Source: Synechococcus sp. HK01-R (lineage in GTDB: Bacteria; Cyanobacteriota; Cyanobacteriia; PCC-6307; Cyanobiaceae). From it: a stretch of 64,000 bases of DNA. This document shows, piece after piece, positions 7,529 through 14,810 of the stretch. The stretch spans positions 1,736,001 through 1,800,000 of the forward strand of contig NZ_CP059059.1 of assembly GCF_014217855.1 (NCBI RefSeq), read 5' to 3'. The translations under genes and the position numbers were made by a program. A model generated the notes under the pieces. That model had not been told where the DNA came from and did not search any database. It saw nothing but the letters and a program-made list of their open reading frames with translations. Positions within the stretch are counted from its first letter, which is position 1. Each line of letters begins with the position of its first letter.

Positions 7529-8193
7529 TGGCTGGTTTCAGCGCCCTGCCCACCACGGTCGAGGAGCTGCGGGATCAACTGAACTCCGGGCAGACCCGAT
7601 TTCCGGGATTGCGCCTCGGTGAGATTGATGGCGTCGATCTCGATCTGGCCGGATGTGATCTCCACGGTGGCTGCTTCAAGGAAGCCCGTTTCGGCCACGC
7701 CTGTCTGGCCGGCACCAACATCGAAGGCTGCTGCTTCCAGCAGTCGCTGATCTGGGGCGCCGACCTCTCCGGCGTGCTCGCCCAGGGCTCCTCCTGGCAT
7801 GACGCCGACCTCTCCGGCTCCCGCCTGCAGAAGGCCGATTTCAGTGGCGCCTTCCTGCACCGCTGCTGCCTGCGGGGCGTGGTGGCCGCCGGAAGCCTCT
7901 GGCGCGGCGCCCGTCTGGTGGAAGCGGATTTCCGCTCCGGGCTCGACCAGCTCACCGATCTCGGCGGCGCCGATTTCGCTGCCGCCGATCTCAGCTTTGC
8001 CCTGCTCCAGGGGGTCAACCTGCAGGGCGCCAATCTGCGAAACAGTTGCCTCTATGGCGCTGATCTCAGTGGGGCCGATCTGCGGGGTGCCGACCTGAGT
8101 GGCTGCGACCTGCGCGACACGCGCCTTTGCAACGCCGATCTGAGCGGAACGGTGCTGGATGGCGCTTTTCTGCCCGAAGAACGTGCTCTCTGA
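7528..8193 (+). CDS. pentapeptide-repeat protein
   Basis: The 221-residue product consists, after a short N-terminal segment, of A(D/N)LxG-type pentapeptide repeats, best seen in ADLSGADLRGADLSGCDLRD near the C terminus. Such repeats fold as a right-handed quadrilateral beta-helix. The repeats are irregular in the middle (GSSWHDADLSGSRLQ, GSLWRGARLVEADF). There is no signal peptide or membrane anchor, so it should be cytosolic. Several Cys residues point outward in repeat positions (GCDLHGGCF, GCCFQQS). Its ATG overlaps the stop of the ArsR-type gene, so the two form a coupled operon. Function is unknown; most cyanobacterial members have none assigned. Confidence 0.88.
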   Translation: MAGFSALPTTVEELRDQLNSGQTRFPGLRLGEIDGVDLDLAGCDLHGGCFKEARFGHACLAGTNIEGCCFQQSLIWGADLSGVLAQGSSWHDADLSGSRLQKADFSGAFLHRCCLRGVVAAGSLWRGARLVEADFRSGLDQLTDLGGADFAAADLSFALLQGVNLQGANLRNSCLYGADLSGADLRGADLSGCDLRDTRLCNADLSGTVLDGAFLPEERAL

Positions 8194-8197
8194 TCCG

Positions 8198-8302
8198 ATG
8201 CAAGACCAGCCCGATACAGGTCAACGCATCCAGTACGAGGCCATGGTCCTGGCCACCGGCCTGCAATGCCGCGAACCGAAGGCCACGGCGGGCCACTCCT
8301 GA
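8198..8302 (+). CDS. possible 34-residue small protein
   Basis: A short frame runs from an ATG at 8198 to a TGA at 8300-8302, filling most of the gap between the pentapeptide gene and pdxH. The product is polar at the N terminus ([16 protein letters not shown]), has a short hydrophobic middle and a Cys (GLQCREPKA). Spacing of 4 bases to the upstream stop and 5 bases to the pdxH start would suit an operon. No family is recognised, and the frame could be chance. Confidence 0.3.
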   Translation: MQDQPDTGQRIQYEAMVLATGLQCREPKATAGHS

Positions 8303-8307
8303 TCGGC

Positions 8308-8940
8308 ATGGATCCGGCGGAACTGCGACGTCACTACGGATCGGCGGCCTTACGGCGCCGCGATCTCGCGGATGACCCGATCGCCCAGTTCCGCCTCTGG
8401 TTCGAGCAGGCCCTTGCCGCTGAGCTGCTCGAACCCAACGCGATGGTGCTCAGCACCGTGGCGGCGGATCAGCCGAGCAGCCGCACCGTGCTGCTCAAGG
8501 CCTATGACCAGCGCGGTTTTGTCTTCTTCACCAACAGCAGCAGCCGCAAAGCGAGGCAGATCGCTGCCAATGGCCGGGTTGGCCTCCTCTTTCCCTGGTA
8601 TGGCCTCGAACGCCAGGTGGAAATCCAGGGTGAGGCGACGCCCATTGCCCTCCTGGAGACCCTGGCTTACTTCCGCTCCCGGCCCCGGGGCAGCCAGCTG
8701 GGTGCCTGGGTCTCCCAACAGAGCTCGGTGATTTCCGGCCGCCAACTGCTGGAGCAGCAGCTGGCGGCGATGCGGCAGCGGTTTGAGGCTGGTGAGGTGC
8801 CCTTGCCTCCGTTCTGGAGTGGCTATCGAGTGCGTCCGCAGACGATCGAGTTCTGGCAGGGGGGCGCCGATCGACTGCACGATCGCTTCCTCTACCAGCG
8901 CGAGGGCGAGACCTGGAATGTGGAGCGACTTGCCCCCTGA
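8308..8940 (+). CDS. pdxH: pyridoxamine/pyridoxine 5'-phosphate oxidase
   Basis: This FMN flavoprotein makes pyridoxal 5'-phosphate from the pyridoxamine or pyridoxine phosphate. The 210-residue product shows the FMN/substrate blocks [20 protein letters not shown] and SRKARQI near residues 57-90, then RQVEIQGEA, the [13 protein letters not shown] block, and the C-terminal [16 protein letters not shown] and LHDR segments. I chose the ATG at 8308 ([11 protein letters not shown]) over 8266, because known family members begin close to this point. Length is as expected. It probably belongs to the same transcription unit as the upstream pentapeptide gene, though coordination of function is not obvious. 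Confidence 0.96.
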   Translation: MDPAELRRHYGSAALRRRDLADDPIAQFRLWFEQALAAELLEPNAMVLSTVAADQPSSRTVLLKAYDQRGFVFFTNSSSRKARQIAANGRVGLLFPWYGLERQVEIQGEATPIALLETLAYFRSRPRGSQLGAWVSQQSSVISGRQLLEQQLAAMRQRFEAGEVPLPPFWSGYRVRPQTIEFWQGGADRLHDRFLYQREGETWNVERLAP

Positions 8941-8975
8941 ACGCAGAGGCGATCCGACCAATCCCTTGATGCGCT

Positions 8976-8993
8976 TATGCCGGTAAAGGCATA
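8976..8993 (+). promoter_or_regulatory. small inverted repeat upstream of the OsmC-like gene
   Basis: TATGCC and GGCATA form a perfect 6-base inverted repeat around the 6-base loop GGTAAA. No T-run follows, so a terminator is unlikely; it may be an operator or leader hairpin for the gene starting at 9027. Confidence 0.3.
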
Positions 8994-9026
8994 CCATGGA
9001 CTCATTCGGTGGATCACCCTCCTCCC

Positions 9027-9488
9027 ATGGCCGATCGCATCTTCCAGTTCCGCCTACGCAGCGACCACACCGCGCCGGATCGTCAGACCGAAGCGTTGGT
9101 CGTGGACTTTCTCAATGCTGAGGGGCAGTGGGAACCCCAGGATCCAACCCTCACCACGCCGGGATTTCGGCTCCTCCTGCTCTCGCTGTTGCTCTGCCAA
9201 CACTTCTATCTCGTGGCCAATGCCCGGGAGATGGCGCTTCCCCTCCATCGCGTCGAAGGCGACATCAAGGTCACCACCGGCGACGACTGGATTCTGACCG
9301 CCTTCCAGGGTGACTTCCGCATCAGCCTCGACCCCGCGGCCAGCCCAGACGATCGCGCCAAGGCCGATGCCGCTGCCCTTGATCACATCCGTCAGCGCAT
9401 GGCCCTCTGCCCGGTGTCGCGCAACCTGCCTGGCACCGTGCAGAAGCTCACCAGCCTCTGCTTGAGCGAGGGGAGGGGCCCCGCCTGA
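9027..9488 (+). CDS. OsmC/Ohr-like protein
   Basis: The 153-residue product fits the OsmC-like fold, a family that reduces organic peroxides or handles thiol stress. The two cysteines expected at the active site are present in a helix (LLCQHFYLVANAREM) and in the C-terminal LCPVSRNL. The charged VEGDIKV strand also matches the family. The start at 9027 (MADRIFQF) was preferred to 9009, which adds only a Pro-rich tail. The sequence is divergent from the classic OsmC and Ohr subgroups and probably belongs to a cyanobacterial branch, so peroxidase activity is likely but not certain. It stands alone between pdxH and a small secreted protein gene. Confidence 0.75.
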   Translation: MADRIFQFRLRSDHTAPDRQTEALVVDFLNAEGQWEPQDPTLTTPGFRLLLLSLLLCQHFYLVANAREMALPLHRVEGDIKVTTGDDWILTAFQGDFRISLDPAASPDDRAKADAAALDHIRQRMALCPVSRNLPGTVQKLTSLCLSEGRGPA

Positions 9489-9547
9489 GGGCTGTGGTCG
9501 GGGCCGCCGATCCGTGGCTATGGATCAGGGTGGTCGCCTCCACCGGC

Positions 9548-9916
9548 ATGCCCCGCTCGTCCTTCCTGGTGATGCTGCTGGCTCTGGGCATGGCGCCCGT
9601 GGCCGCCCAGCCGAGGCGCGGTCTGCCGCTCAGCGCAGGTCAGTCGATTCTGGAAGCGGATGCGGTGCTGGTGTCCTCAGGCTGGCGTCCGCATCCGATC
9701 GGTCCAACCTTGCCCCTGGATCAGGAACGGGCCGGCGTGCCCCTCACCAGCCTGTCGGCCTGTTCCGGAACCGGGGTGGGGTTCTGCCGGTTTGATTACC
9801 GCCGCAACGGTCGCCAACTGTCGGTGGTCACGATCCCTGCCCCTGCTCGTGTCGAGCGTGGTCGGGCCATCGGTGGTGTTGTGGAGCGCTGGTGGGTCGA
9901 GACGGTCGGGCCTTAA
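9548..9916 (+). CDS. small exported hypothetical protein
   Basis: The 122-residue product starts with a clear signal peptide, MPRSSFLVMLLALGMAPVAAQ, with a likely cleavage after AQ or VAA. The mature part contains SILEADAVLVSSGWRP, a Cys pair (LSACSGTGVGFCRFDYRR) likely to form a disulfide, and a closing RWWVET. A GTG start at 9494 would place 18 residues before the signal peptide and was rejected. I do not recognise a named family; the SGW/CSGTG/CRFDYR pattern suggests a small periplasmic domain of unknown function. It is convergent with the next minus-strand gene (20 bases between stops). Confidence 0.65.
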   Translation: MPRSSFLVMLLALGMAPVAAQPRRGLPLSAGQSILEADAVLVSSGWRPHPIGPTLPLDQERAGVPLTSLSACSGTGVGFCRFDYRRNGRQLSVVTIPAPARVERGRAIGGVVERWWVETVGP

Positions 9917-9936
9917 TTCGCTCAGAGCTCCCGACC

Positions 9937-10149
9937 TCAGCTGATTGTTCCGGTGAGCCGGATGGTCCCCCAAAGGTCAAACACGCAGAACACGATGCCG
10001 ATCACGATGAGATCCCAGGCACGGTGACGGACCGCCCAAGGGGCCAGAAACAGTTCGGCAATGCCATGCAGAGCGGTTCCAATCGCCACGTGCTCCAAAA
10101 CCAGCAGGCCATGGGCCAGCAGGAATAGAGCACTGGCCAGGCAGCGCAT
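9937..10149 (-). CDS. small membrane protein
   Basis: The 70-residue product has two likely membrane helices, CLASALFLLAHGLLVLEH and WDLIVIGIVFCVFDLWGTI, joined by a loop with APWAVRHRAW. The frame is open far upstream, overlapping the end of the cpdA-like gene, but only the part after about 10185 looks like protein; ATG at 10149 is preceded by two GTG codons that could also serve as start. It lies 59 bases downstream of the phosphoesterase gene on the same strand and may be cotranscribed. No family recognised. Confidence 0.55.
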   Translation of the reverse strand: MRCLASALFLLAHGLLVLEHVAIGTALHGIAELFLAPWAVRHRAWDLIVIGIVFCVFDLWGTIRLTGTIS

Positions 10150-10208
10150 CACCACTTGCCAGGATCCGGCCAAAGCCTTCAGCAAACCATTCAGGAGGAT
10201 GGGGCACC

Positions 10209-11009
10209 CTACCCCCAGCGCAACAGGGTTGTCCCCACGCTTCCGTCTTCCTTGATGTCCAGCAAGCGCCCGCCGGGGTGTTCCGGTCGATTCAGGGGGC
10301 AGGGTTGCACGGCCTGGAATGACGCCAGGGTTGATGGACAGCCCAGCAGGATCACATCCTGACGCCCTGGCAAAACACCTTGCCAGTGTTGATGGATATG
10401 GCCGAACACCACAGCGCGCAGGTCCGTCGCCGGCTGAAGCATGGCGATCAGCGCGGCGGCATCCTTCAGGCCGATGGCATCCATCCCTGGATCTCCGATC
10501 GCCACGGGGGGATGGTGGAGGGCCACCAGCAGCGGTCGTCCCGCCTGGCTGGGGTCTGTCAGCCGTTTCTGAAGCCAGGTGAGCTGCGCGGTTCCCAAGG
10601 CACCGGCGCAAGCTCCGGCCTGATGGCTGGAGAGAAGCAGCACCCTTGCGTTGCCAACCAGCAGCTCGGCGGGCGCCACCGCCGCAGTTCTGCCAAGCGC
10701 GGCTCGCAACAGGGCTGGATGATCATGGTTGCCTGGCAGCAGCGCTACCGCCACGGTGTCTGGTAGCCGTTCCAGGGAGTCGCGCAGTTTCTGGTATCCG
10801 CCCCAGCTTTCGTCCTGGCAGAGGTCACCGCTCACCAGCAGCAGATCAGGGTGAAGGGTCAGGCCCTCCTCCAGGGCTTGATGCCAAAGCCGCAGAGCTG
10901 GCTTGCCGCGCACCAGCGCAGAAGCCCGGTTCACCAGATGGGGATCACTCAGCTGCAGCAGGCGCACAATGAAAGCCTGATCGGCACCACCATTGTCGCC
11001 TCCTCTCAT
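10209..11009 (-). CDS. cpdA: calcineurin-type metallophosphoesterase, CpdA-like
   Basis: The 266-residue product carries the dimetal phosphoesterase motifs in order: [10 protein letters not shown] (DxH) near residue 17, [11 protein letters not shown] (GD), LLPGNHDHP (GNHD), LVALHHPP and [10 protein letters not shown] (GHxH). This arrangement matches 3',5'-cyclic-AMP phosphodiesterase (CpdA/Icc). In this organism it could cleave cAMP or another phosphodiester. No signal peptide is seen, so it should be cytosolic. It is divergent from the Fur-family gene, with only 34 bases between starts, so their promoters must be interleaved. The first ten residues ([10 protein letters not shown]) are dispensable, and a later start is possible. 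Confidence 0.85.
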   Translation of the reverse strand: MRGGDNGGADQAFIVRLLQLSDPHLVNRASALVRGKPALRLWHQALEEGLTLHPDLLLVSGDLCQDESWGGYQKLRDSLERLPDTVAVALLPGNHDHPALLRAALGRTAAVAPAELLVGNARVLLLSSHQAGACAGALGTAQLTWLQKRLTDPSQAGRPLLVALHHPPVAIGDPGMDAIGLKDAAALIAMLQPATDLRAVVFGHIHQHWQGVLPGRQDVILLGCPSTLASFQAVQPCPLNRPEHPGGRLLDIKEDGSVGTTLLRWG

Positions 11010-11043
11010 TAGTGGTTACTGTTGAGAAGATCGACGGAAACCG

Positions 11044-11496
11044 ATGTCAGCAGGATCGCCGTCGACGCGGGTGAAGGAGCCGTTGGAGCGTGGGCTTCAC
11101 GAGGACGGTCGGCGTCTCACCCCACAGCGTCGGCGAGTGCTCAATCTGTTTGAGCGGATCGGTTCCGGCTCCCATCTCAGTGCGGAGGATGTGCATCAGC
11201 ACTTGCTGGAAGCGGAAGCCAGGGTGTCCCTCGCCACGATTTACCGCACCCTCAGGCTTCTGGTGGAGATGGGATTTCTGCAGGAGCTGGAGCTCACGGA
11301 AGGTGGACGTCGCTTTGAGCTTTGCTCTGGTGACCATCGCGATCACCATCATCTGGTCTGCATCCGCTGCGGACGCACCGAGGAGTTTGAAAGCATTCCT
11401 GTGATTGAAGCTGGCCGCGAGGCAGCTCAAAGCCATGGGTTCGAGTTGATCGAATCGAGCCTCAATGTGCGTGCGATTTGCCCGGATTGTCGCTGA
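11044..11496 (+). CDS. fur: Fur-family metalloregulator
   Basis: The 150-residue product is a complete Fur-type regulator. The winged helix includes RLTPQRRRVLNLFE, LSAEDVHQHL and the recognition helix VSLATIYRTLRLLVEMG. The metal site HRDHHHLVCIRCGRTEEFE carries the His cluster and first CxxC, and the second CxxC is ICPDCR at the end. Ferric uptake control is most likely, but Zur and PerR share the layout and cannot be excluded by eye. It is divergent from cpdA, and its 3' end overlaps the convergent DUF3721 gene by 35 bases. No clear iron box is visible in the 34-base divergent gap. Confidence 0.88.
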   Translation: MSAGSPSTRVKEPLERGLHEDGRRLTPQRRRVLNLFERIGSGSHLSAEDVHQHLLEAEARVSLATIYRTLRLLVEMGFLQELELTEGGRRFELCSGDHRDHHHLVCIRCGRTEEFESIPVIEAGREAAQSHGFELIESSLNVRAICPDCR

Positions 11497-11989
11497 CGGC
11501 CTCTGCATGGTTCAGGCAGGGCATCCAGTAGTCACCCATCCGATGGCTACCTGAACAGCCGAGTCTCAGGGCTTGCTGTTCGGCCTCTTCGCGGGTCGGA
11601 TAGGCGAGCAGGGTGTCTGGTTCGCTGGCGGTGGCGGTTCCAGAAGGGCTGTGTTGATGCGAGGCGCCCTGATGGGCGTGATGGCTTCCTGTTCCGCCGC
11701 CCAGATGCACGAGGCCCATGCCCTGGGGCCCTGCGGTCCAGACCCCCATGGTGTTGACGCCTACCGCCAGAAGACCCATGCCCACCACCGCACAGTTGAT
11801 GACTCCCATGGCCACGACACCGATGGACACCACGCCCATGGGCACAACGCCAATGCAGATCACACCCATCGGCACGATGCCGATGGAGATGGTGCCGAGG
11901 GGGGCAACGCCGAAGGCAATCCGCTTCGGTTTACTGCCGCAATGGGCCGGAGCCTGATCTTGCATGCTCAAGTCTGGTGGTTGGTTCAT
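11462..11989 (-). CDS. decapeptide-repeat protein with C-terminal DUF3721-like domain
   Basis: The 175-residue product has three parts. Residues 26-95 are seven tandem ten-residue repeats with consensus IGVVxMGVxx, for example IGIVPMGVIC then IGVVPMGVVS; the glycine-spaced hydrophobic pattern could be a beta-solenoid or packed membrane hairpins. Residues 97-118 are His/Ser-rich (SHHAHQGASHQHS). Residues 130-160 (YPTREEAEQQALRLG, then GSHRMGDYWMPC) match the DUF3721 pattern. The last residues are KSHAH. Metal binding is suggested by His and Cys content. It follows arsS with 4 bases between genes and overlaps the fur 3' end. Function unknown. Confidence 0.8.
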   Translation of the reverse strand: MNQPPDLSMQDQAPAHCGSKPKRIAFGVAPLGTISIGIVPMGVICIGVVPMGVVSIGVVAMGVINCAVVGMGLLAVGVNTMGVWTAGPQGMGLVHLGGGTGSHHAHQGASHQHSPSGTATASEPDTLLAYPTREEAEQQALRLGCSGSHRMGDYWMPCLNHAEAVSDNPGKSHAH

Positions 11990-11993
11990 GCTC

Positions 11994-12968
11994 TCAGCTC
12001 AGGGACCCGCAGCAACTGGAACCATGACCAGCGGTGCAGCCGAAGCAGTGATCCGCGACGTGAATCTCCATGCCGATCAGCTGATTGGTCTGATCCAATA
12101 AATCCTCCAGATGGCGGATCGGTCCCTTGATCGAAAGCCCGAGCTGCTGGTTGAAATCACAGTCGAAGAGTTCACCCGTCCAGTTGACGCTGATCAGTCC
12201 TCGGCACATCACGGCCTCGAGGTTCTCGTGGCGATGGGCGAGCTGAAGCGTCTTTTGGTAAGTCTCCAGCTCGCCGCGATGGGCGAGGTCGCGGGCGAAT
12301 CGCTCGATCGGCATGTTGGTGATAGTGAGCAAGCGGTTGAAACGCAGGCCGTAGCTGTCTGCAAGGGCCCGCTGATAGTGCTCTTGCAGCTGCGCCTGGG
12401 GTGGTGGCAGCGCCGCTCCTGCCGGGTTGTAAACCAAATCCAAGGGCAAGGAGCCGTCAGGGTTCCCATAGCCGAGGGCATTCAGGCGCTGTAGAGCTTG
12501 GATGCTGCGCTCGAACACTCCGTCACCCCTCTGGCTGTCGACTCGCTCCGCCTCCGTACAAGGCAGCGAGGCCACAACATGCACGTTTTGAGCTGCCAGG
12601 AACTCCGCGAGATCCTCCTGACCATCCTCCTGAAGGATGGTCAGATTGCAGCGATCGATCACCGCAATTCCCAAGGATCGTGTCCGCTCCACCAGAGAGC
12701 GAAAGCGTGGATGGAGTTCGGGTGCCCCACCAGTGAGATCAAGGGTTTTGATTTGTAGCCGTTCCAGCAAGTTGGGGATGATCTCGATCAGATGATCCGC
12801 CATCATTTCGGTCCTCCAAGGACCGGCATTCACATGACAGTGGCTGCAGCTTTGGTTGCAGCGGTAGCCCAGGTTCACCTGCAACGTGTGCAGCTGGTTC
12901 CGATGCAGCGTGGGGAAGCTCGTGGTTCGGGTCGTCGAGGCCAGGGCGTGCAATCCAGTGGGGACCAT
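11994..12968 (-). CDS. arsS: arsenosugar biosynthesis radical SAM protein
   Basis: ArsS adds the adenosyl group of SAM to dimethylated arsenic in the arsenosugar route. In the 324-residue product the cluster motif CX3CX2C is at C37, C41 and C44 (GYRCNQSCSHCHVNAGP), followed by LDLTGGAPELHPRFR. The C-terminal region has the DUF3641 features DCDFNQQLG and a Cys-rich end (CFGCTAGHGSSCC). I chose the ATG at 12968; the frame is open to 13223, but the extra 85 residues look non-coding and would cover a hairpin at 13013-13038. Whether an arsM methyltransferase is encoded elsewhere is not visible. It is followed at 4 bases by the decapeptide-repeat gene. Confidence 0.88.
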   Translation of the reverse strand: MVPTGLHALASTTRTTSFPTLHRNQLHTLQVNLGYRCNQSCSHCHVNAGPWRTEMMADHLIEIIPNLLERLQIKTLDLTGGAPELHPRFRSLVERTRSLGIAVIDRCNLTILQEDGQEDLAEFLAAQNVHVVASLPCTEAERVDSQRGDGVFERSIQALQRLNALGYGNPDGSLPLDLVYNPAGAALPPPQAQLQEHYQRALADSYGLRFNRLLTITNMPIERFARDLAHRGELETYQKTLQLAHRHENLEAVMCRGLISVNWTGELFDCDFNQQLGLSIKGPIRHLEDLLDQTNQLIGMEIHVADHCFGCTAGHGSSCCGSLS

Positions 12969-13012
12969 TCTGGATTGTGAAGACTCCAGGGTGTGAATAA
13001 CAGACAGACAGA

Positions 13013-13038
13013 GAGGCCCGACCATGGGGCCGGGCCTC
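13013..13038 (-). promoter_or_regulatory. strong hairpin in the arsS leader
   Basis: GAGGCCCG and CGGGCCTC make a perfect 8-base stem around a 10-base loop. On the minus strand it lies 45 bases before the arsS start and is followed by a pyrimidine-rich TCTGTCTGTCTGTTATTC, a weak T-tract. It could be an attenuator or a processed leader structure in the arsS mRNA. Confidence 0.45.
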
Positions 13039-13238
13039 AGGTTCAATGGCTGCTTTGGCAGTGGATCTTTGTGATCGCGAACCGAATAGATAGAACGTGC
13101 AGGCTCGATCGACTCTGCACAAAATGATTCAATTGTTGTGCGGAGTTGCTGGCGCAGGGCCCTGGGGCCATGACGTTTCAGCAATGAAATCTTTGCGACC
13201 CTGGGGCACCTGGCACGGCGCATAGGGAGATCATAAAC

Positions 13239-13254
13239 CCCTTTTTGAAAAGGG
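13239..13254 (-). terminator. hairpin downstream of the PilZ-like gene
   Basis: CCCTTTT and AAAAGGG form a 7-base stem with a 2-base loop; on either strand the stem itself supplies a T-run. It lies 197 bases past the PilZ-like gene stop, so it may end that transcript or another minus-strand RNA. Weak evidence. Confidence 0.35.
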
Positions 13255-13450
13255 CTTGACTGACCTTAAGACTTCAGAAATTCGAACGAGACTGTTGGAG
13301 CAGGGTCCGAAAACGTCAGCCAACTCCTTGTTGCTGGCGGGGTGGAGTGTCTTCCGACATGGAGCCTCCGAATCAGTGATCTAACTGTTGTTCAGGTTTT
13401 TAGGGGTTGCAAGCGCAAGTGAGTCAATGGGGTCAATTCTTGATGTTGCT

Positions 13451-13771
13451 TCAAGTCTCTTCATTGCCGTTACAGCGTGTGCTTGGCGTTTTGAAGCGCA
13501 GCCCCAGGCAGCTATGCCCCAGTTCATGGCGATGCCACAGCACCTGGACGGCGCGGGACTCGCCGAAATGCCCCTGGGCATCTTCCAGGCTCAGGTGTCC
13601 CTGCTGGCTGGGCAGCGTGCCGATCTCTCCATCCAGGATCACGCAGGCGCCGTCCTCGCTCAGGGCGCTGAGCTCTCCCTGGATGCAATCCCAGCTGCGG
13701 GCCTGGGCACCGATCTCAAGACAGAGACAGGCATGCCTGGGAGTCAACAGGCGTTGAAGTGTGTCGGCCAT
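13451..13771 (-). CDS. PilZ-like small protein
   Basis: The 106-residue product has a pattern reminiscent of PilZ domains: QGELSALSEDGACVILDGE (compare the DxSxxG block), HLSLEDAQGHFGESRAVQVLWHR and the closing CLGLRF. The arginine pair that normally precedes the DxSxxG block, and the aspartate, are not obvious (the block reads LSEDG), so cyclic-di-GMP binding is doubtful. The ATG at 13771 is divergent from the exported protein gene at 13896. No membrane segment. Family assignment is tentative; it may be a PilZ-fold relative without ligand binding. Confidence 0.5.
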   Translation of the reverse strand: MADTLQRLLTPRHACLCLEIGAQARSWDCIQGELSALSEDGACVILDGEIGTLPSQQGHLSLEDAQGHFGESRAVQVLWHRHELGHSCLGLRFKTPSTRCNGNEET

Positions 13772-13895
13772 GGCCCCACCTCTCGGCTGTCATCAGTCTC
13801 TGATCCATCACAGCCACCGGAGCGTTCGTTTCGGTGAGGGTTTGGTGAATGTTGGCTGTCCATGCCTGCGATCCGGTCAGGATGATCTTCGAGAT

Positions 13896-14810
13896 ATGGG
13901 CCATGCCGTGAGGGCCTTGCCACTGGTTGTGCTCGGTGCAATCTCCGGGTTGCTTGGCAGTGGATTCGCCCTGATCCGTCCTGATCTCCTGCTCCAGACT
14001 CCTCAGGGTGAGATCGATCCGATTGCCTGGCTGGTTCCAGAGCAGCCCCCGCAGCCCCCGCCCCTCGATCAGATCGCGAGCTATCAGCCCGATCAGGCGC
14101 TGCCGCTCGAGCGAGCTGACGGCAGTGCCGTCACCGTGGGCTACAGCAGCATGATCCTTGATCCACGCTGGGTGGATCTTGAATTTTTCGGCGGCTGGCA
14201 GCGGGAGCTGGAGGCCAATGACGACGCTGCAGCCTTGCTGTTCTTCACGGGCCCCACCTTTGAGAAGGGGCACCCGAATGAGCCACTTGGGATCGCCTTG
14301 CACGGTGATCTCAAACTTCGCAATGGCCTCTGGCGCGCCGGAAACCGTGCCGCCGCCGCAGGTCGGGCCTACGTGGCGGTTTCCGAATCAGGGGAGCTGG
14401 TGTTTGGCTACGGCGATCTCACCCCGGAACGCCAGGCGCGTTACCGCTGGTTCATCGGTGGCCTGCATGCCTTCGATCACACCGTCAGTCATCCACCAGA
14501 GAGCTATCGCGGCGTGTACGGCGCCATGAAGCTCGCCGATGTGCGCATCGTCTACGGCTTGCGGGCCGATGGTCGGCTGGAGGTGATCGAAACCGCTGAC
14601 GGCGTTCATTTCGATGATCTACGCCTACTGGTTAAGGCCCTGGGCTTCCAGGCGGCCTATCTGCCGGATCATGCCTCCAAGTCGCGCCTGATCGTTCCGG
14701 GTCGACGTCTCTGGAGCGAGGAGCAGGCGGTCTGGGTGAGCGGAGGGAAACCGTCGATCACCGCTCTGCCCTTCATGGTGCGTGTCCTGCCCCGCTCCGG
14801 GCCTGCGTGA
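13896..14810 (+). CDS. exported conserved hypothetical protein, NAGPA-like
   Basis: The 304-residue product starts with an N-terminal hydrophobic anchor (LPLVVLGAISGLLGSGFALI), a Pro-rich linker (PEQPPQPPPL) and then a single globular domain. Blocks such as AYVAVSESGELVFGYGDL, RYRWFIGGLHAFDHTV and FDDLRLLVKALGFQAAYLPD are reminiscent of phosphodiester-glycosidase-like (NAGPA/DUF2233) proteins, but the match is weak. ATG 13896 is preferred to 13761, which adds 45 non-protein-like residues. Likely periplasmic or membrane-anchored. Its 3' end overlaps the convergent stpA by 38 bases. Confidence 0.65.
   Translation: MGHAVRALPLVVLGAISGLLGSGFALIRPDLLLQTPQGEIDPIAWLVPEQPPQPPPLDQIASYQPDQALPLERADGSAVTVGYSSMILDPRWVDLEFFGGWQRELEANDDAAALLFFTGPTFEKGHPNEPLGIALHGDLKLRNGLWRAGNRAAAAGRAYVAVSESGELVFGYGDLTPERQARYRWFIGGLHAFDHTVSHPPESYRGVYGAMKLADVRIVYGLRADGRLEVIETADGVHFDDLRLLVKALGFQAAYLPDHASKSRLIVPGRRLWSEEQAVWVSGGKPSITALPFMVRVLPRSGPA

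Larger units (their letters stand above)
12969..13450. other. 482-base intergenic region with two hairpins
   Basis: This is one of two gaps above 300 bases. It separates arsS from a PilZ-like gene; both are on the minus strand, so it should hold the arsS promoter and the terminator of the PilZ-like gene. Two hairpins stand out (13013-13038 and 13239-13254, listed separately). An arsS-frame extension and several short frames exist but show no protein-like composition. No tRNA or known RNA family is evident. Confidence 0.6.

Noticed and set aside
9937-10611. A 224-residue frame extending the small membrane protein into the cpdA gene
   Set aside because: The extension is out of frame with a well-supported phosphoesterase and is Arg/Pro/Gly-rich without structure; only the last 70 or so residues look like protein.
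11718-11957. Plus-strand frame of Met/Pro/Thr repeats
   Set aside because: It is the antisense reading of the decapeptide-repeat region; the minus-strand frame has the better family match at its C terminus.
12969-13223. N-terminal extension of ArsS
   Set aside because: The 85 extra residues are compositionally random, cover a perfect hairpin, and ArsS normally begins close to Met at 12968.
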